A DNA stretch of 5,345 nucleotides, taken from Candidatus Babeliales bacterium. GTDB lineage: Bacteria; Babelota; Babeliae; Babelales; Vermiphilaceae. Position 1 is the first letter of the stretch, and every line of letters begins with the position of its first letter. The notes beneath the pieces are model-generated. The model saw only the letters and a list, made by a program, of their open reading frames with translations, did no database searches and had not been told where the DNA came from. Where the stretch lies: the NCBI GenBank assembly GCA_020053845.1, contig JAGVMI010000006.1:1-5345 (forward strand), read 5' to 3'. A program made the translations under genes and the position numbers. Shown in pieces: positions 1-5,345 of the stretch.

Positions 1-21
1 CAATCAACCTTGCTTCAGAAC

Positions 22-579
22 TTACTTCGAGTAGAACTCAACGATCAGATGCTCCTCGATAGGCATCTGAATGTCTGCACGAGCCGGCTCACGCAAAACG
101 CGGCCAATGCGGTCCTTCTTGTTCAATTCGAGCCAATCAGGAACCTTGATCCCCATTTTCATGCGCTTTTCAACCACTTGATCGAGAAACGCAGTTTTTT
201 GCACTACACGTTCATCCAGTGTAATCACATCACCAGTTTTCACTTGGTAGGATGGTGAGTACACCTTTTTGCCATTCACAAGTATATGTCCATGAACAAC
301 AATTTGACGCGCTTGTGTACGAGTTGAAGCCATCTTGAGACGGTATACCGTGTTATCAAGACGAGATTCTAAAAGGCGAAGCAGGTTTTCACCTGTAGCA
401 CCTTGCTCTCTTACTGCTATGGCGAAAAATTTTACAAATTGACGCTCACACAGCCCGTACATTTCTTTTACTTTTTGTTTTTCGCTCAGCTGGCGACCAT
501 ATTCCGAAACCTTTTTCGGTGGACGCTTGCTTGAAGCTTGTTCAGCTTGTTGTCCTGTTCCAGATCTCTTTTGCATCAT
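22..579 (-). CDS. rpsD: 30S ribosomal protein S4, N-terminally shortened
   Basis: S4 is a primary 16S rRNA-binding protein that nucleates assembly of the 30S body and affects decoding accuracy. The body of the family is present: VSEYGRQLSEKQKVKEMYGL (24-43), ERQF, TGENLLRLLESRLDNTVYRL (62-81), the S4 RNA-binding domain at about 73-120 with ARQIVVHGHILVNGK, and the C-terminal EEHLIVEFYSK. At 185 residues it is shorter than the usual 200-210. The normal N-terminal segment (MARYxGPxxRLxRREG and the cysteine or PGQHG region) is replaced by about 23 polar residues, MMQKRSGTGQQAEQASSKRP. An in-frame TAA three codons upstream blocks extension, and only 54 bases separate it from rpsK. Two ATGs are adjacent, and I use the first. 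No strong Shine-Dalgarno is visible. Identity is certain; the short start is real in this sequence unless there is an error. Confidence 0.95.
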   Translation of the reverse strand: MMQKRSGTGQQAEQASSKRPPKKVSEYGRQLSEKQKVKEMYGLCERQFVKFFAIAVREQGATGENLLRLLESRLDNTVYRLKMASTRTQARQIVVHGHILVNGKKVYSPSYQVKTGDVITLDERVVQKTAFLDQVVEKRMKMGIKVPDWLELNKKDRIGRVLREPARADIQMPIEEHLIVEFYSK

Positions 580-593
580 GCGTTCTTACCCGG

Positions 594-623
594 CTAATAC
601 TCTTTATCTGACTATGTTATCAA
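594..623 (-). promoter_or_regulatory. Possible weak internal promoter ahead of rpsD
   Basis: In the rpsK-rpsD gap the minus strand has TTGATA (618-623), an 18-base spacer and TATTAG (594-599), a fair match to sigma-70 type -35 and -10 boxes. Transcription from it would start only a few bases before the rpsD ATG, giving an almost leaderless mRNA. The -35 box lies in a short inverted repeat, ATGTT-ATC-AACAT (614-626). Such matches occur by chance in AT-rich gaps, so this is only a candidate. Confidence 0.2.
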
Positions 624-633
624 CATTCCGCAA

Positions 634-1017
634 CTATACGCGTCTCTTTTTAGGAGGGCGGCAACCATTATGAGGCAGCGGAGTTACGTCCCTCAAGGTT
701 GTTATGCCAAAGCCAGCTGCTTGGAATGAACGCACCACTGAGTCGCGGCCCGAACCAGGTCCCTGGAGGTTAACTTCGACGTTTTTCACTCCAAGTGATC
801 CCATATCCTTTGCCAAGCCTGATGCTATTTGCGAAGCAGCAAACGGAGTTCCGCGGCGGGCTCCCTTGAAACCAAGGCGTCCTGCGCTGCTATTGAGCAA
901 CACATCACCGTCAAGAGTGGTAATAGAAACTATTGTGTTATTAAACGTTGAACGCACATGCGCAACAACGGTGTCTACCTGACGTTTAGTTTTTTTGGAT
1001 TTCTTCTTGTAGGCCAT
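634..1017 (-). CDS. rpsK: 30S ribosomal protein S11
   Basis: S11 lies on the 30S platform next to the E site and the 3' end of 16S rRNA. I start it at the ATG giving MAYKKKSKKTKR and 127 residues, because GAAGGA sits 4 bases upstream. An in-frame GTG four codons earlier would overlap that binding site and add an atypical MKDR. Family motifs follow in order: STFNNTIVSIT (23-33), SAGRLGFKGARRGTPFAA (44-61), QGPGSGRDS (85-93) and the C-terminal RDVTPLPHNGCRPPKKRRV (109-127). The segment before SAG reads LLNS, where many S11 proteins have a Trp; this is a modest divergence. The gene lies 61 bases after rpsM and 54 bases before rpsD. Confidence 0.97.
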   Translation of the reverse strand: MAYKKKSKKTKRQVDTVVAHVRSTFNNTIVSITTLDGDVLLNSSAGRLGFKGARRGTPFAASQIASGLAKDMGSLGVKNVEVNLQGPGSGRDSVVRSFQAAGFGITTLRDVTPLPHNGCRPPKKRRV

Positions 1018-1021
1018 TCTG

Positions 1022-1027
1022 TCCTTC
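1022..1027 (-). promoter_or_regulatory. Ribosome binding site that fixes the rpsK start
   Basis: GAAGGA on the minus strand is 4 bases before the ATG at 1017. The competing GTG at 1029 overlaps this motif and has no purine run of its own at a good distance, so the shorter S11 is preferred. Confidence 0.7.
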
Positions 1028-1031
1028 ACCT

Positions 1032-1059
1032 GGGTAAATCGGTTCTAACAACCAAACCC
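1032..1059 (-). other. Possible weak stem-loop in the rpsM-rpsK gap
   Basis: The 61-base gap contains nested complementary pairs: GGTT/AACC (1041-1044 with 1050-1053, loop of 5) inside GGGT/ACCC (1032-1035 with 1056-1059), with an uneven internal loop. There is no U-run after it, so it is not a terminator. It could shape the rpsK leader, but the stems are only four base pairs each. Confidence 0.2.
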
Positions 1060-1078
1060 GCTAATTCAAGCTACAGTC

Positions 1079-1462
1079 TTACTTCTTAGCTACTTTCTTC
1101 TTAAGCGCGACAGGCTGTTTTCTTGGGCCTTTTCGTGTACGCGCATTCGTCTTAGTTCTCTGGCCACGAGCCGGAAGTCCACGCTTATGGCGCGTTCCTC
1201 TGTATGACCCAATTTCCTGCAGACGTTTAATATTGAGTGCTACTTCCTTGCGCAACTCACCCTCAACACGGTAGCCATTAGTAAGCTCACGCTGTATAGA
1301 TGCAACTTCATCATCTGTCAAATCTTTTACTCGTTTGTCGAAGTTGATCTTGAGCTTGTTGAGAATTTCACGAGAACTGGTAAGGCCCACCCCAAAGAGA
1401 TACGTCAATCCGTACTCAACACGTTTGTTTGCTGGAAGCGAGACACCTTCTATTCTTGCCAT
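1079..1462 (-). CDS. rpsM: 30S ribosomal protein S13
   Basis: S13 sits in the head of the 30S subunit and contacts the P-site tRNA and 50S bridge elements. The 127-residue protein has the expected start [20 protein letters not shown], the helix-hairpin-helix region [17 protein letters not shown] (21-37) and the strongly conserved C-terminal stretch [20 protein letters not shown] (85-104) with NARTRKG. The final Lys-rich tail (KKKVAKK) is typical of the tRNA-contacting extension. The ATG has AGGA 8 bases upstream. It follows rpmJ by 45 bases and precedes rpsK by 61 bases, the usual order at the head of an alpha-type operon. Length and motifs are complete. Confidence 0.97.
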   Translation of the reverse strand: MARIEGVSLPANKRVEYGLTYLFGVGLTSSREILNKLKINFDKRVKDLTDDEVASIQRELTNGYRVEGELRKEVALNIKRLQEIGSYRGTRHKRGLPARGQRTKTNARTRKGPRKQPVALKKKVAKK

Positions 1463-1507
1463 ATCGTCGTTCCTATTGGTCTTTCATATGCACTATAACG
1501 CGAATGC

Positions 1508-1624
1508 TTATCCCTGGCGCTGTTTATGGCGCGGATCTTTGCCACAAATAATGCGTACAACGCGCTTACGTCTAATTACTCGACACTCATTACACATCTT
1601 CTTAACTGATGTCCGCACTTTCAT
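1508..1624 (-). CDS. rpmJ: 50S ribosomal protein L36 (zinc-binding type)
   Basis: This 38-codon gene reads [14 protein letters not shown], then a basic middle, and ends in DPRHKQRQG, the standard L36 ending. The zinc-ribbon ligands are Cys11, Cys14, Cys27 and His33, so this is the C+ form and not the zinc-free paralogue. L36 is a small late-assembling protein of the large subunit. Its place between infA and rpsM is the common one. The ATG is the only sensible start. A purine stretch (GAGAGAAAG) lies upstream, but its spacing is long, so the ribosome binding site is weak. The TAA stop is 45 bases before rpsM. Confidence 0.96.
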   Translation of the reverse strand: MKVRTSVKKMCNECRVIRRKRVVRIICGKDPRHKQRQG

Positions 1625-1682
1625 GATGACACTTTCTCTCAAGTAGTGATAATTCTTGCCTTAAAGGATCCAGATCCCGTCT

Positions 1683-1910
1683 TTAATCTTTATATCGTAA
1701 TACAATTCTGCCACGCGTGAGATCATACGGCGACAGCTCAAGCGCTACACGATCGCCTGGCAATATTCGTATATAATGCATACGCATTTTGCCCGACACA
1801 TGCCCCAAAATCAGATGTCCACCTTCTATCTCTACTCGAAACATCGCATTAGGCAATGTTTCTTTTACCACGCCATCAACGCGGATAACGTCTTCTTTCT
1901 TCTGCTTCAT
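1683..1910 (-). CDS. infA: Translation initiation factor IF-1
   Basis: IF-1 binds the A site of the 30S subunit during initiation and works with IF-2 and IF-3. The 75 residues form one S1-like OB fold, close to the usual 72. The signature is clear: [19 protein letters not shown] (14-32), then [19 protein letters not shown] (37-55) and [15 protein letters not shown] (59-73). A slightly long N-terminus ([13 protein letters not shown]) accounts for the extra residues. The ATG lies within the map stop (ATGA), and no strong Shine-Dalgarno is seen upstream, so expression probably depends on coupling to map. A 58-base gap separates it from rpmJ downstream. There is no sign of damage, and the call is secure from both motif and context. 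Confidence 0.97.
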   Translation of the reverse strand: MKQKKEDVIRVDGVVKETLPNAMFRVEIEGGHLILGHVSGKMRMHYIRILPGDRVALELSPYDLTRGRIVLRYKD

Positions 1911-2695
1911 GGCAGCATTCTTTCTAAATTGTGTTCCGTCTGACTGTTCAGTCTTGTCAAAATAAGCGGCTCATCATGGGTAATAACGATAGTATCCTCC
2001 ACATGAGAGCATAAACGCTTGTTCACCGTTTTGACTGTCCATCCATCACGATCAACATACACGTCATAGTGACCATCAGTAAGCATTGGCTCTATAGCAA
2101 ACGCCATGCCCGGCTGCAACAACGGCCCTTTGCCCGCGGTCCCATAGTTCAAGATTTCAGGATCTTCATGCATCTGCTTGCCAATTCCATGGCCCGCAAA
2201 ATCACGTACCACCTCAAATCCATTTTTTTCAATCTCGTGCTGAATTGCTGACGATATATCACCAAGGCGATTACCAACGCGAGCTTTTTCAATTCCTTTA
2301 TCAAGTGAGCGTTGAGCGACATCGGCAATCTTACGTGCTGCTTCAGACACTTCGCCTACAAAAAAGTTACGCGCCATATCAGCACAGTAGCCTTGCCAAG
2401 ATGCACACACATCTATAGTCACTAGATCACCTGTTGTGAGCACGCGAGACGATCGAGGCACACCATGTACCAGCTCGTCATTCACTGAAATACAGCTTGA
2501 ATGCTTGTATCCCATATAGCCCTTGGTTTTCGAAACCATCTCGTTCTGGCGAAGCTGATCCGCTATCCACGAATCAAGTTCAAGCGTTGTTATTCCTGCC
2601 TTAACAAGAGGAACTATATCTCGCAACATAGTGGCCAATAATTGACCAGCTTGTGCCATCTTGCGTATTGCAGCTGCGTTCTTGATCGTGATCAT
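1907..2695 (-). CDS. map: Type I methionine aminopeptidase
   Basis: This cytosolic metalloenzyme removes the initiator Met from nascent proteins after deformylation. The 262-residue length fits the short type I form without an N-terminal zinc finger. All five metal ligands of the pita-bread fold are visible: Asp95 (TIDVCASW), Asp106 (GYCADMAR), His169 (AGHGIG), Glu202 (AIEPM) and Glu233 (HVEDTI). The substrate-site histidines are His77 ([10 protein letters not shown]) and His176 (MHEDPE). [10 protein letters not shown] (217-226) is also typical. The residue after the last ligand is Asp, where many type I enzymes have His (EHT). The ATG overlaps the adk stop (ATGA), with only a weak GAGG 10 bases upstream, so reinitiation after adk is likely. 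Its own stop overlaps the infA start in the same way. The position between adk and infA is a common arrangement. Confidence 0.97.
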   Translation of the reverse strand: MITIKNAAAIRKMAQAGQLLATMLRDIVPLVKAGITTLELDSWIADQLRQNEMVSKTKGYMGYKHSSCISVNDELVHGVPRSSRVLTTGDLVTIDVCASWQGYCADMARNFFVGEVSEAARKIADVAQRSLDKGIEKARVGNRLGDISSAIQHEIEKNGFEVVRDFAGHGIGKQMHEDPEILNYGTAGKGPLLQPGMAFAIEPMLTDGHYDVYVDRDGWTVKTVNKRLCSHVEDTIVITHDEPLILTRLNSQTEHNLERMLP

Positions 2696-3381
2696 GAAAC
2701 GTGAGCCTCTATCAAAGCTGAAAAATCATCGAAAACACCTGCGAGCGGCTGCTCAACGTGTACTTCATACACCGGCAAGCCACTGCGCTCGTAAAACTGC
2801 ACGAGCTCACGCTCATGCTCGTAATACGTCTTAAGGCGATTTTTGATGGTTTGCAAATCATCATCCAAGCGTCGCTCTAACAAGCTGCTGCAGTTGTCAC
2901 AGAACATTCCCTTGCGGGGGGCCAGCGTGGTACCTGCTGCAAGCGAGTACACAGCCTGGCAATCCTTATTAGTACAGACAAATCTGTTCATCAAGCGATC
3001 GATGACAGCTTCATCTGATATTAAAAATCTTACTACTCGGATATTAAACTCTTTCAAATCTCGAGAGGCCAGTTCGCAGAATCGCTCTGCCTGAGCCAAA
3101 GTTCTCGGATAGCCATCCAGAATGACGGTTCCCAATGGTTTTTGCTCAAGAAACCAATCAACAACCATGCGGGTAACCAGGCTATTTGAGATAAGTTTAC
3201 CAGATTTAATGGCCAAATCTATCTCTTTGCCAATATCCGTACCTTCAGCAATATGCTTTCTACATAAATTACCCGTGGAGAGCTGTATCCATCCCATCGT
3301 TCTCACGCACAATTGAGAAAGACTTCCCTTGCCCGATCCTGGAGGCCCTACGAAAATGTAAATTTCCTTTGAGGAACTCAA
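2692..3381 (-). CDS. adk: Adenylate kinase, long-lid zinc-knuckle type, divergent
   Basis: The family catalyses ATP + AMP = 2 ADP in the cytosol. The 229-residue protein has the P-loop GPPGSGKG at 12-19, DGYPRT at 89-94 followed by Gln97, Arg123 at the start of the lid, and the ERRLDDD segment (159-165) with Arg161 and then Arg172, which correspond to the usual catalytic arginines. The lid (about 124-160) carries four cysteines at 126, 131, 151 and 154, a zinc-knuckle pattern, though the first pair is C-X4-C, not the usual C-X2-C. Two family Asp residues are Asn: STGNLCR (35-41) for STGDxxR, and LISNSLV for LVPDxLV. The start is TTG: an in-frame TAG lies four codons upstream, there is no Met before the P-loop, and AGGAG is 6 bases away. 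It overlaps secY and map by four bases each. Another nucleoside monophosphate kinase specificity is possible but less likely. Confidence 0.92.
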   Translation of the reverse strand: MSSSKEIYIFVGPPGSGKGSLSQLCVRTMGWIQLSTGNLCRKHIAEGTDIGKEIDLAIKSGKLISNSLVTRMVVDWFLEQKPLGTVILDGYPRTLAQAERFCELASRDLKEFNIRVVRFLISDEAVIDRLMNRFVCTNKDCQAVYSLAAGTTLAPRKGMFCDNCSSLLERRLDDDLQTIKNRLKTYYEHERELVQFYERSGLPVYEVHVEQPLAGVFDDFSALIEAHVS

Positions 3382-4700
3382 CGCAGGCTCCTATTCTTGA
3401 TGCGTCCCGTTGTAAGAAAGCCTTCGTACCTATTCTCAATCAAGTATGCTTCTACTTGAGCTGCTATTTCGAGGGTCACGCCTACCACAATAAGCAAGCC
3501 CGTACCACTCATAATGCTCAAATAAAATGGCAGCTTAAGTACTGCGTATACAAAGTTCGGCAGTATCGCAAGCGTTGCCAAATACAGCGCACCTACCAAC
3601 CCAATACGATTAAGCAAGTAGTTGAAAAAATCAGCAGTTTGCTTGCCTGGTCTTATACCAGGAATAAAACCACCGCTCTTTTTCATATTCTCAGCCAATT
3701 CATTTGGTTGATACACCAGTGCTGTATAGAAAAATGAGAAGAAAACGATGAGTACAAAATCAATTACGTTGTACAACACGCCTGTATAACTCATACTTTC
3801 AGCAAGCCACTTGAATATCGCCCAACGTGCCGCCAATACCGAAGAAAGAAATATTGGTACGTTAAGCACCGCATTTGAAAATATCACTGGCATAATACCA
3901 GCTGTGTTAATCTTAAATGGTATGTAAGCGCTTTGTCCTGCATAGACACGGTTGCCTACCACCCTACGCGTATATTGCACAGGGATCTTGCGTTCACCTT
4001 TTTCCAAAAAGATAATGCACGCGGAAACGGCAAGCACAATAAGCACTACTGCTACCATAACTAGTGGATCCAAGTAACCTTCTTGAAGTGCTGCAACGCT
4101 CTTAATAATATCATCTGGAAAGCGCGCAACTATACCCGCAAAAATTATCATGGAACTACCATTACCAATACCGCGTAACGAAATCTGCTCGCCAAGCCAC
4201 ATGACAAACATAGAGCCTGTTGTCAAAAGCAAGAGGAACATAAGCCTAAAGCCCCAGCCTGGTGCTATTACAAGACCATTGCGCTCAACAAGTGTTGCGA
4301 GCAAAATGCCCTGCATCAAGCTTACACCCACGGCAAGATAACGCGTATACTGATTAATAAGTTTTCGACCGTATTCGCCCTCTTTAGCAAGCTGCTCAAG
4401 CCCTGGTATTGAGAGGCTCAGCATTTGCATCATAATAGAAGCTGTAATATACGGTCCGATGCCAAGCGCAAAAATCGTACAATTTTTCAGATTGCCGCCC
4501 GAGAAAAGATCTAGATATGAAAGAAGGCCTCCCCAACCTGATCTTTGCGCAATGAAATTGCTCAAGGCTTCTACATCAATACCTATGGCAGGAATGTAGT
4601 TTCCTAATCGGAACACAATGAACACCCCGAGCGTAAAAAGAATCTTTTTACGCAGCTCGGGAATAGAAAAAATGTTAACGAAATTCCTCAGCAGTATCAC
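3378..4700 (-). CDS. secY: Preprotein translocase subunit SecY
   Basis: SecY forms the protein-conducting pore of the Sec translocon in the inner membrane, with SecE and SecG and driven by SecA or the ribosome. The 440-residue length is normal. Ten hydrophobic segments can be placed at about 19-38, 75-95, 118-136, 150-168, 183-201, 212-232, 267-290, 311-330, 366-385 and 396-418. Family landmarks are intact: IFSIPELRKKILFTLG near the N-terminus, the plug area after TM1 (SYLDLFSGGN, 61-70), GEQISLRGIGNG (170-181) before TM5, and GGFIPGIRPGKQTADF with the conserved Arg350 in the cytosolic loop used by SecA and ribosomes. The C-terminal YEGFLTTGRI is also typical. The start is GTG; the chosen position gives the standard N-terminus and has AGAGAGG seven bases upstream. 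The stop overlaps the adk start by four bases (TTGA). Confidence 0.98.
   Translation of the reverse strand: MILLRNFVNIFSIPELRKKILFTLGVFIVFRLGNYIPAIGIDVEALSNFIAQRSGWGGLLSYLDLFSGGNLKNCTIFALGIGPYITASIMMQMLSLSIPGLEQLAKEGEYGRKLINQYTRYLAVGVSLMQGILLATLVERNGLVIAPGWGFRLMFLLLLTTGSMFVMWLGEQISLRGIGNGSSMIIFAGIVARFPDDIIKSVAALQEGYLDPLVMVAVVLIVLAVSACIIFLEKGERKIPVQYTRRVVGNRVYAGQSAYIPFKINTAGIMPVIFSNAVLNVPIFLSSVLAARWAIFKWLAESMSYTGVLYNVIDFVLIVFFSFFYTALVYQPNELAENMKKSGGFIPGIRPGKQTADFFNYLLNRIGLVGALYLATLAILPNFVYAVLKLPFYLSIMSGTGLLIVVGVTLEIAAQVEAYLIENRYEGFLTTGRIKNRSLR
3388..3392 (-). promoter_or_regulatory. Strong ribosome binding site for adk (TTG start)
   Basis: A perfect AGGAG on the minus strand stands 6 bases before the TTG start of adk, inside the last codons of secY. 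Because an in-frame TAG falls across its first bases and no ATG or GTG is available before the P-loop, this site fixes the rare TTG as the start. Confidence 0.85.
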
Positions 4701-4704
4701 TACT

Positions 4705-5160
4705 CTACCTCTCTGTGATTTGTTCTACTCGACCGCCAGCGTTCTCAATCGTTTGGACGGCTGTCTTGCTAAACAGATCTGCTTGTACCACAAGCTTTTT
4801 GCTTAAAGAACCATGCCCCAAAATCTTGAGAAAATAGCTTCCCTTGCTGGTGCGATTTTTAACAACGCCACGCATAATAAGCAGCTCACGCGTAACAGTC
4901 TCACCGTCTTGGCATACTTCATCGAGTCTGCCCACGTTTACTGCAACTACTTCGCGAGCAAAACGAGCGTTATTGAATCCTCTTTTAGGCAAACGGCGAT
5001 AGAGAGGCATTTGACCGCCTTCAAATCCATCCGGTGTTCCGCCGCCTGAACGAGCGTTCTGACCTTTGTTGCCACGGCCTGAAGTTCCGCCACGGCTTCC
5101 GCCTCTGCCAACTATTTTGCGCTTTTTGACGAGTCGCTTTAAGTTATTCAAATGAAGCAT
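4705..5160 (-). CDS. rplO: 50S ribosomal protein L15
   Basis: This 151-residue protein has the usual L15 length and layout. A basic, glycine-rich N-terminal extension (about residues 14-40, with GRGGSRGGTSGRGNKGQ) is followed by GFEGGQMPLYRRLPKRGF at about 45-62, the typical segment that threads into 23S rRNA. The globular C-terminal domain ends with LVVQADLFSKTAVQTIENAG and GGRVE, as expected. L15 is a late-assembling large-subunit protein. The ATG start overlaps the rpsE stop (TAATG), and an AAGG purine run lies 7 bases upstream inside rpsE. The stop is only 4 bases before the secY start, and the last rplO codons supply the secY ribosome binding site. Nothing looks damaged. Confidence 0.97.
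   Translation of the reverse strand: MLHLNNLKRLVKKRKIVGRGGSRGGTSGRGNKGQNARSGGGTPDGFEGGQMPLYRRLPKRGFNNARFAREVVAVNVGRLDEVCQDGETVTRELLIMRGVVKNRTSKGSYFLKILGHGSLSKKLVVQADLFSKTAVQTIENAGGRVEQITER
4708..4714 (-). promoter_or_regulatory. Ribosome binding site for secY (GTG start)
   Basis: On the minus strand AGAGAGG ends 7 bases before the GTG start of secY. It lies within the last codons of rplO, just ahead of the rplO TAG stop, so ribosomes finishing L15 are well placed to start SecY. It supports the GTG as the real start. Confidence 0.7.
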
Positions 5161-5345
5161 TACGCGCCCTTTATGATTTCTTTAACCGTTTTGCCACGTA
5201 GGCGAGCGATATGCGTAGCTGAACGCAATTTAGATAGAGCGTTCAATGTTGCTTTTGCAATATTAAGCGAGTTTGACGCACCAAGTGACTTGGTAAGTAC
5301 ATCACTCACACCTACAGCATCTAATATTGCGCGCACGGCTCCACC
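5160..5345 (-). CDS. rpsE: 30S ribosomal protein S5, C-terminal part (partial, runs off the window)
   Basis: Only the last 61 codons and the TAA stop are present; the frame is open to the window edge, so the start lies outside. The translated end, with GGAVRAILDAVGVSDVLTKS, then SLNIAKATLNAL and a basic tail ending in VKEIIKGA, matches the C-terminal domain of S5. In the family, S5 sits on the back of the 30S subunit near S4 and S8 and contributes to decoding accuracy. The stop codon shares one base with the rplO start (TAATG), so the two genes are probably translationally coupled. Most bacteria with L30 carry rpmD between these two genes; there is no room for it here. Identification rests on both the motif match and the position before rplO. 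Confidence 0.93.
   Translation of the reverse strand, partial: GGAVRAILDAVGVSDVLTKSLGASNSLNIAKATLNALSKLRSATHIARLRGKTVKEIIKGA

Noticed and set aside
1..21. Start of the next gene (expected rpoA) after rpsD
   Set aside because: The 21 bases hold an AAGG-like run and possible TTG codons but no ATG and no recognisable RpoA sequence, so no gene start can be supported.
10..258. Plus-strand open frames opposite rpsD, rpsK, rpsM, map, adk, secY and rplO
   Set aside because: All are antisense shadows of well-identified conserved genes and look like random sequence.
1018..1029. Longer S11 starting at GTG 1029
   Set aside because: The extra four codons contain the GAAGGA site for the ATG at 1017, and MAYKKK is a typical S11 beginning.
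1666..1677. GGATC-CA-GATCC inverted repeat in the infA-rpmJ gap, considered as a terminator
   Set aside because: The stem is five base pairs with a two-base loop, too tight to form well, and no T-run follows it on the minus strand. A terminator inside this operon would also be unexpected.
3369..3737. A 122-codon open frame on the plus strand, the longest on that strand
   Set aside because: It lies wholly antisense to secY, which is intact. Its translation has no recognisable domain, and no separate ribosome binding site supports it.
1..5345. A hidden novel system such as a defence island, mobile element or CRISPR
   Set aside because: Nearly every base belongs to a conserved translation or secretion gene in a familiar order. 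The four longest gaps are 45-61 bases, and no repeat families or foreign genes are visible.

Overview
The window is a bacterial ribosomal-protein gene cluster, the end of the spc-type block running into the alpha-type block. Every gene lies on the minus strand, so transcription runs from high to low coordinates. In reading order it holds the 3' end of rpsE, then rplO, secY, adk, map, infA, rpmJ, rpsM, rpsK and rpsD. The window ends 21 bases past the rpsD stop; in most bacteria rpoA and rplQ come next. I found no tRNA, rRNA, mobile element, CRISPR array, long repeat or convincing terminator. The plus-strand open frames are shadows of these genes.

The first half (rpsE to infA, about 5345 to 1683) is very tightly packed. 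Successive genes meet as TAATG (rpsE/rplO), a 4-base gap (rplO/secY), TTGA (secY/adk), ATGA (adk/map) and ATGA (map/infA), which suggests one mRNA with translational coupling. The second half (infA to rpsD) has gaps of 45 to 61 bases. These hold ribosome binding sites and at most weak structure or a weak promoter-like sequence.

The genes serve protein synthesis and export: ribosomal proteins S5, L15, L36, S13, S11 and S4, initiation factor IF-1, the SecY translocon pore, methionine aminopeptidase for N-terminal Met removal, and adenylate kinase for adenine nucleotide balance.

The order secY-adk-map-infA-rpmJ-rpsM-rpsK-rpsD is common in Gram-positive bacteria and many candidate phyla. The absence of rpmD (L30) between rpsE and rplO, a short S4 without its usual N-terminal segment, and a divergent adenylate kinase point away from standard Firmicutes or Proteobacteria. 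A reduced or candidate-phylum lineage such as Dependentiae or Patescibacteria is possible, but I cannot fix the taxon from sequence alone. The base composition looks moderate, with GC in the forties by eye.

I see no undescribed system here. The points that deserve a second look are the S4 truncation, the missing L30 gene and the altered AMP-site and zinc-knuckle residues of the adenylate kinase.
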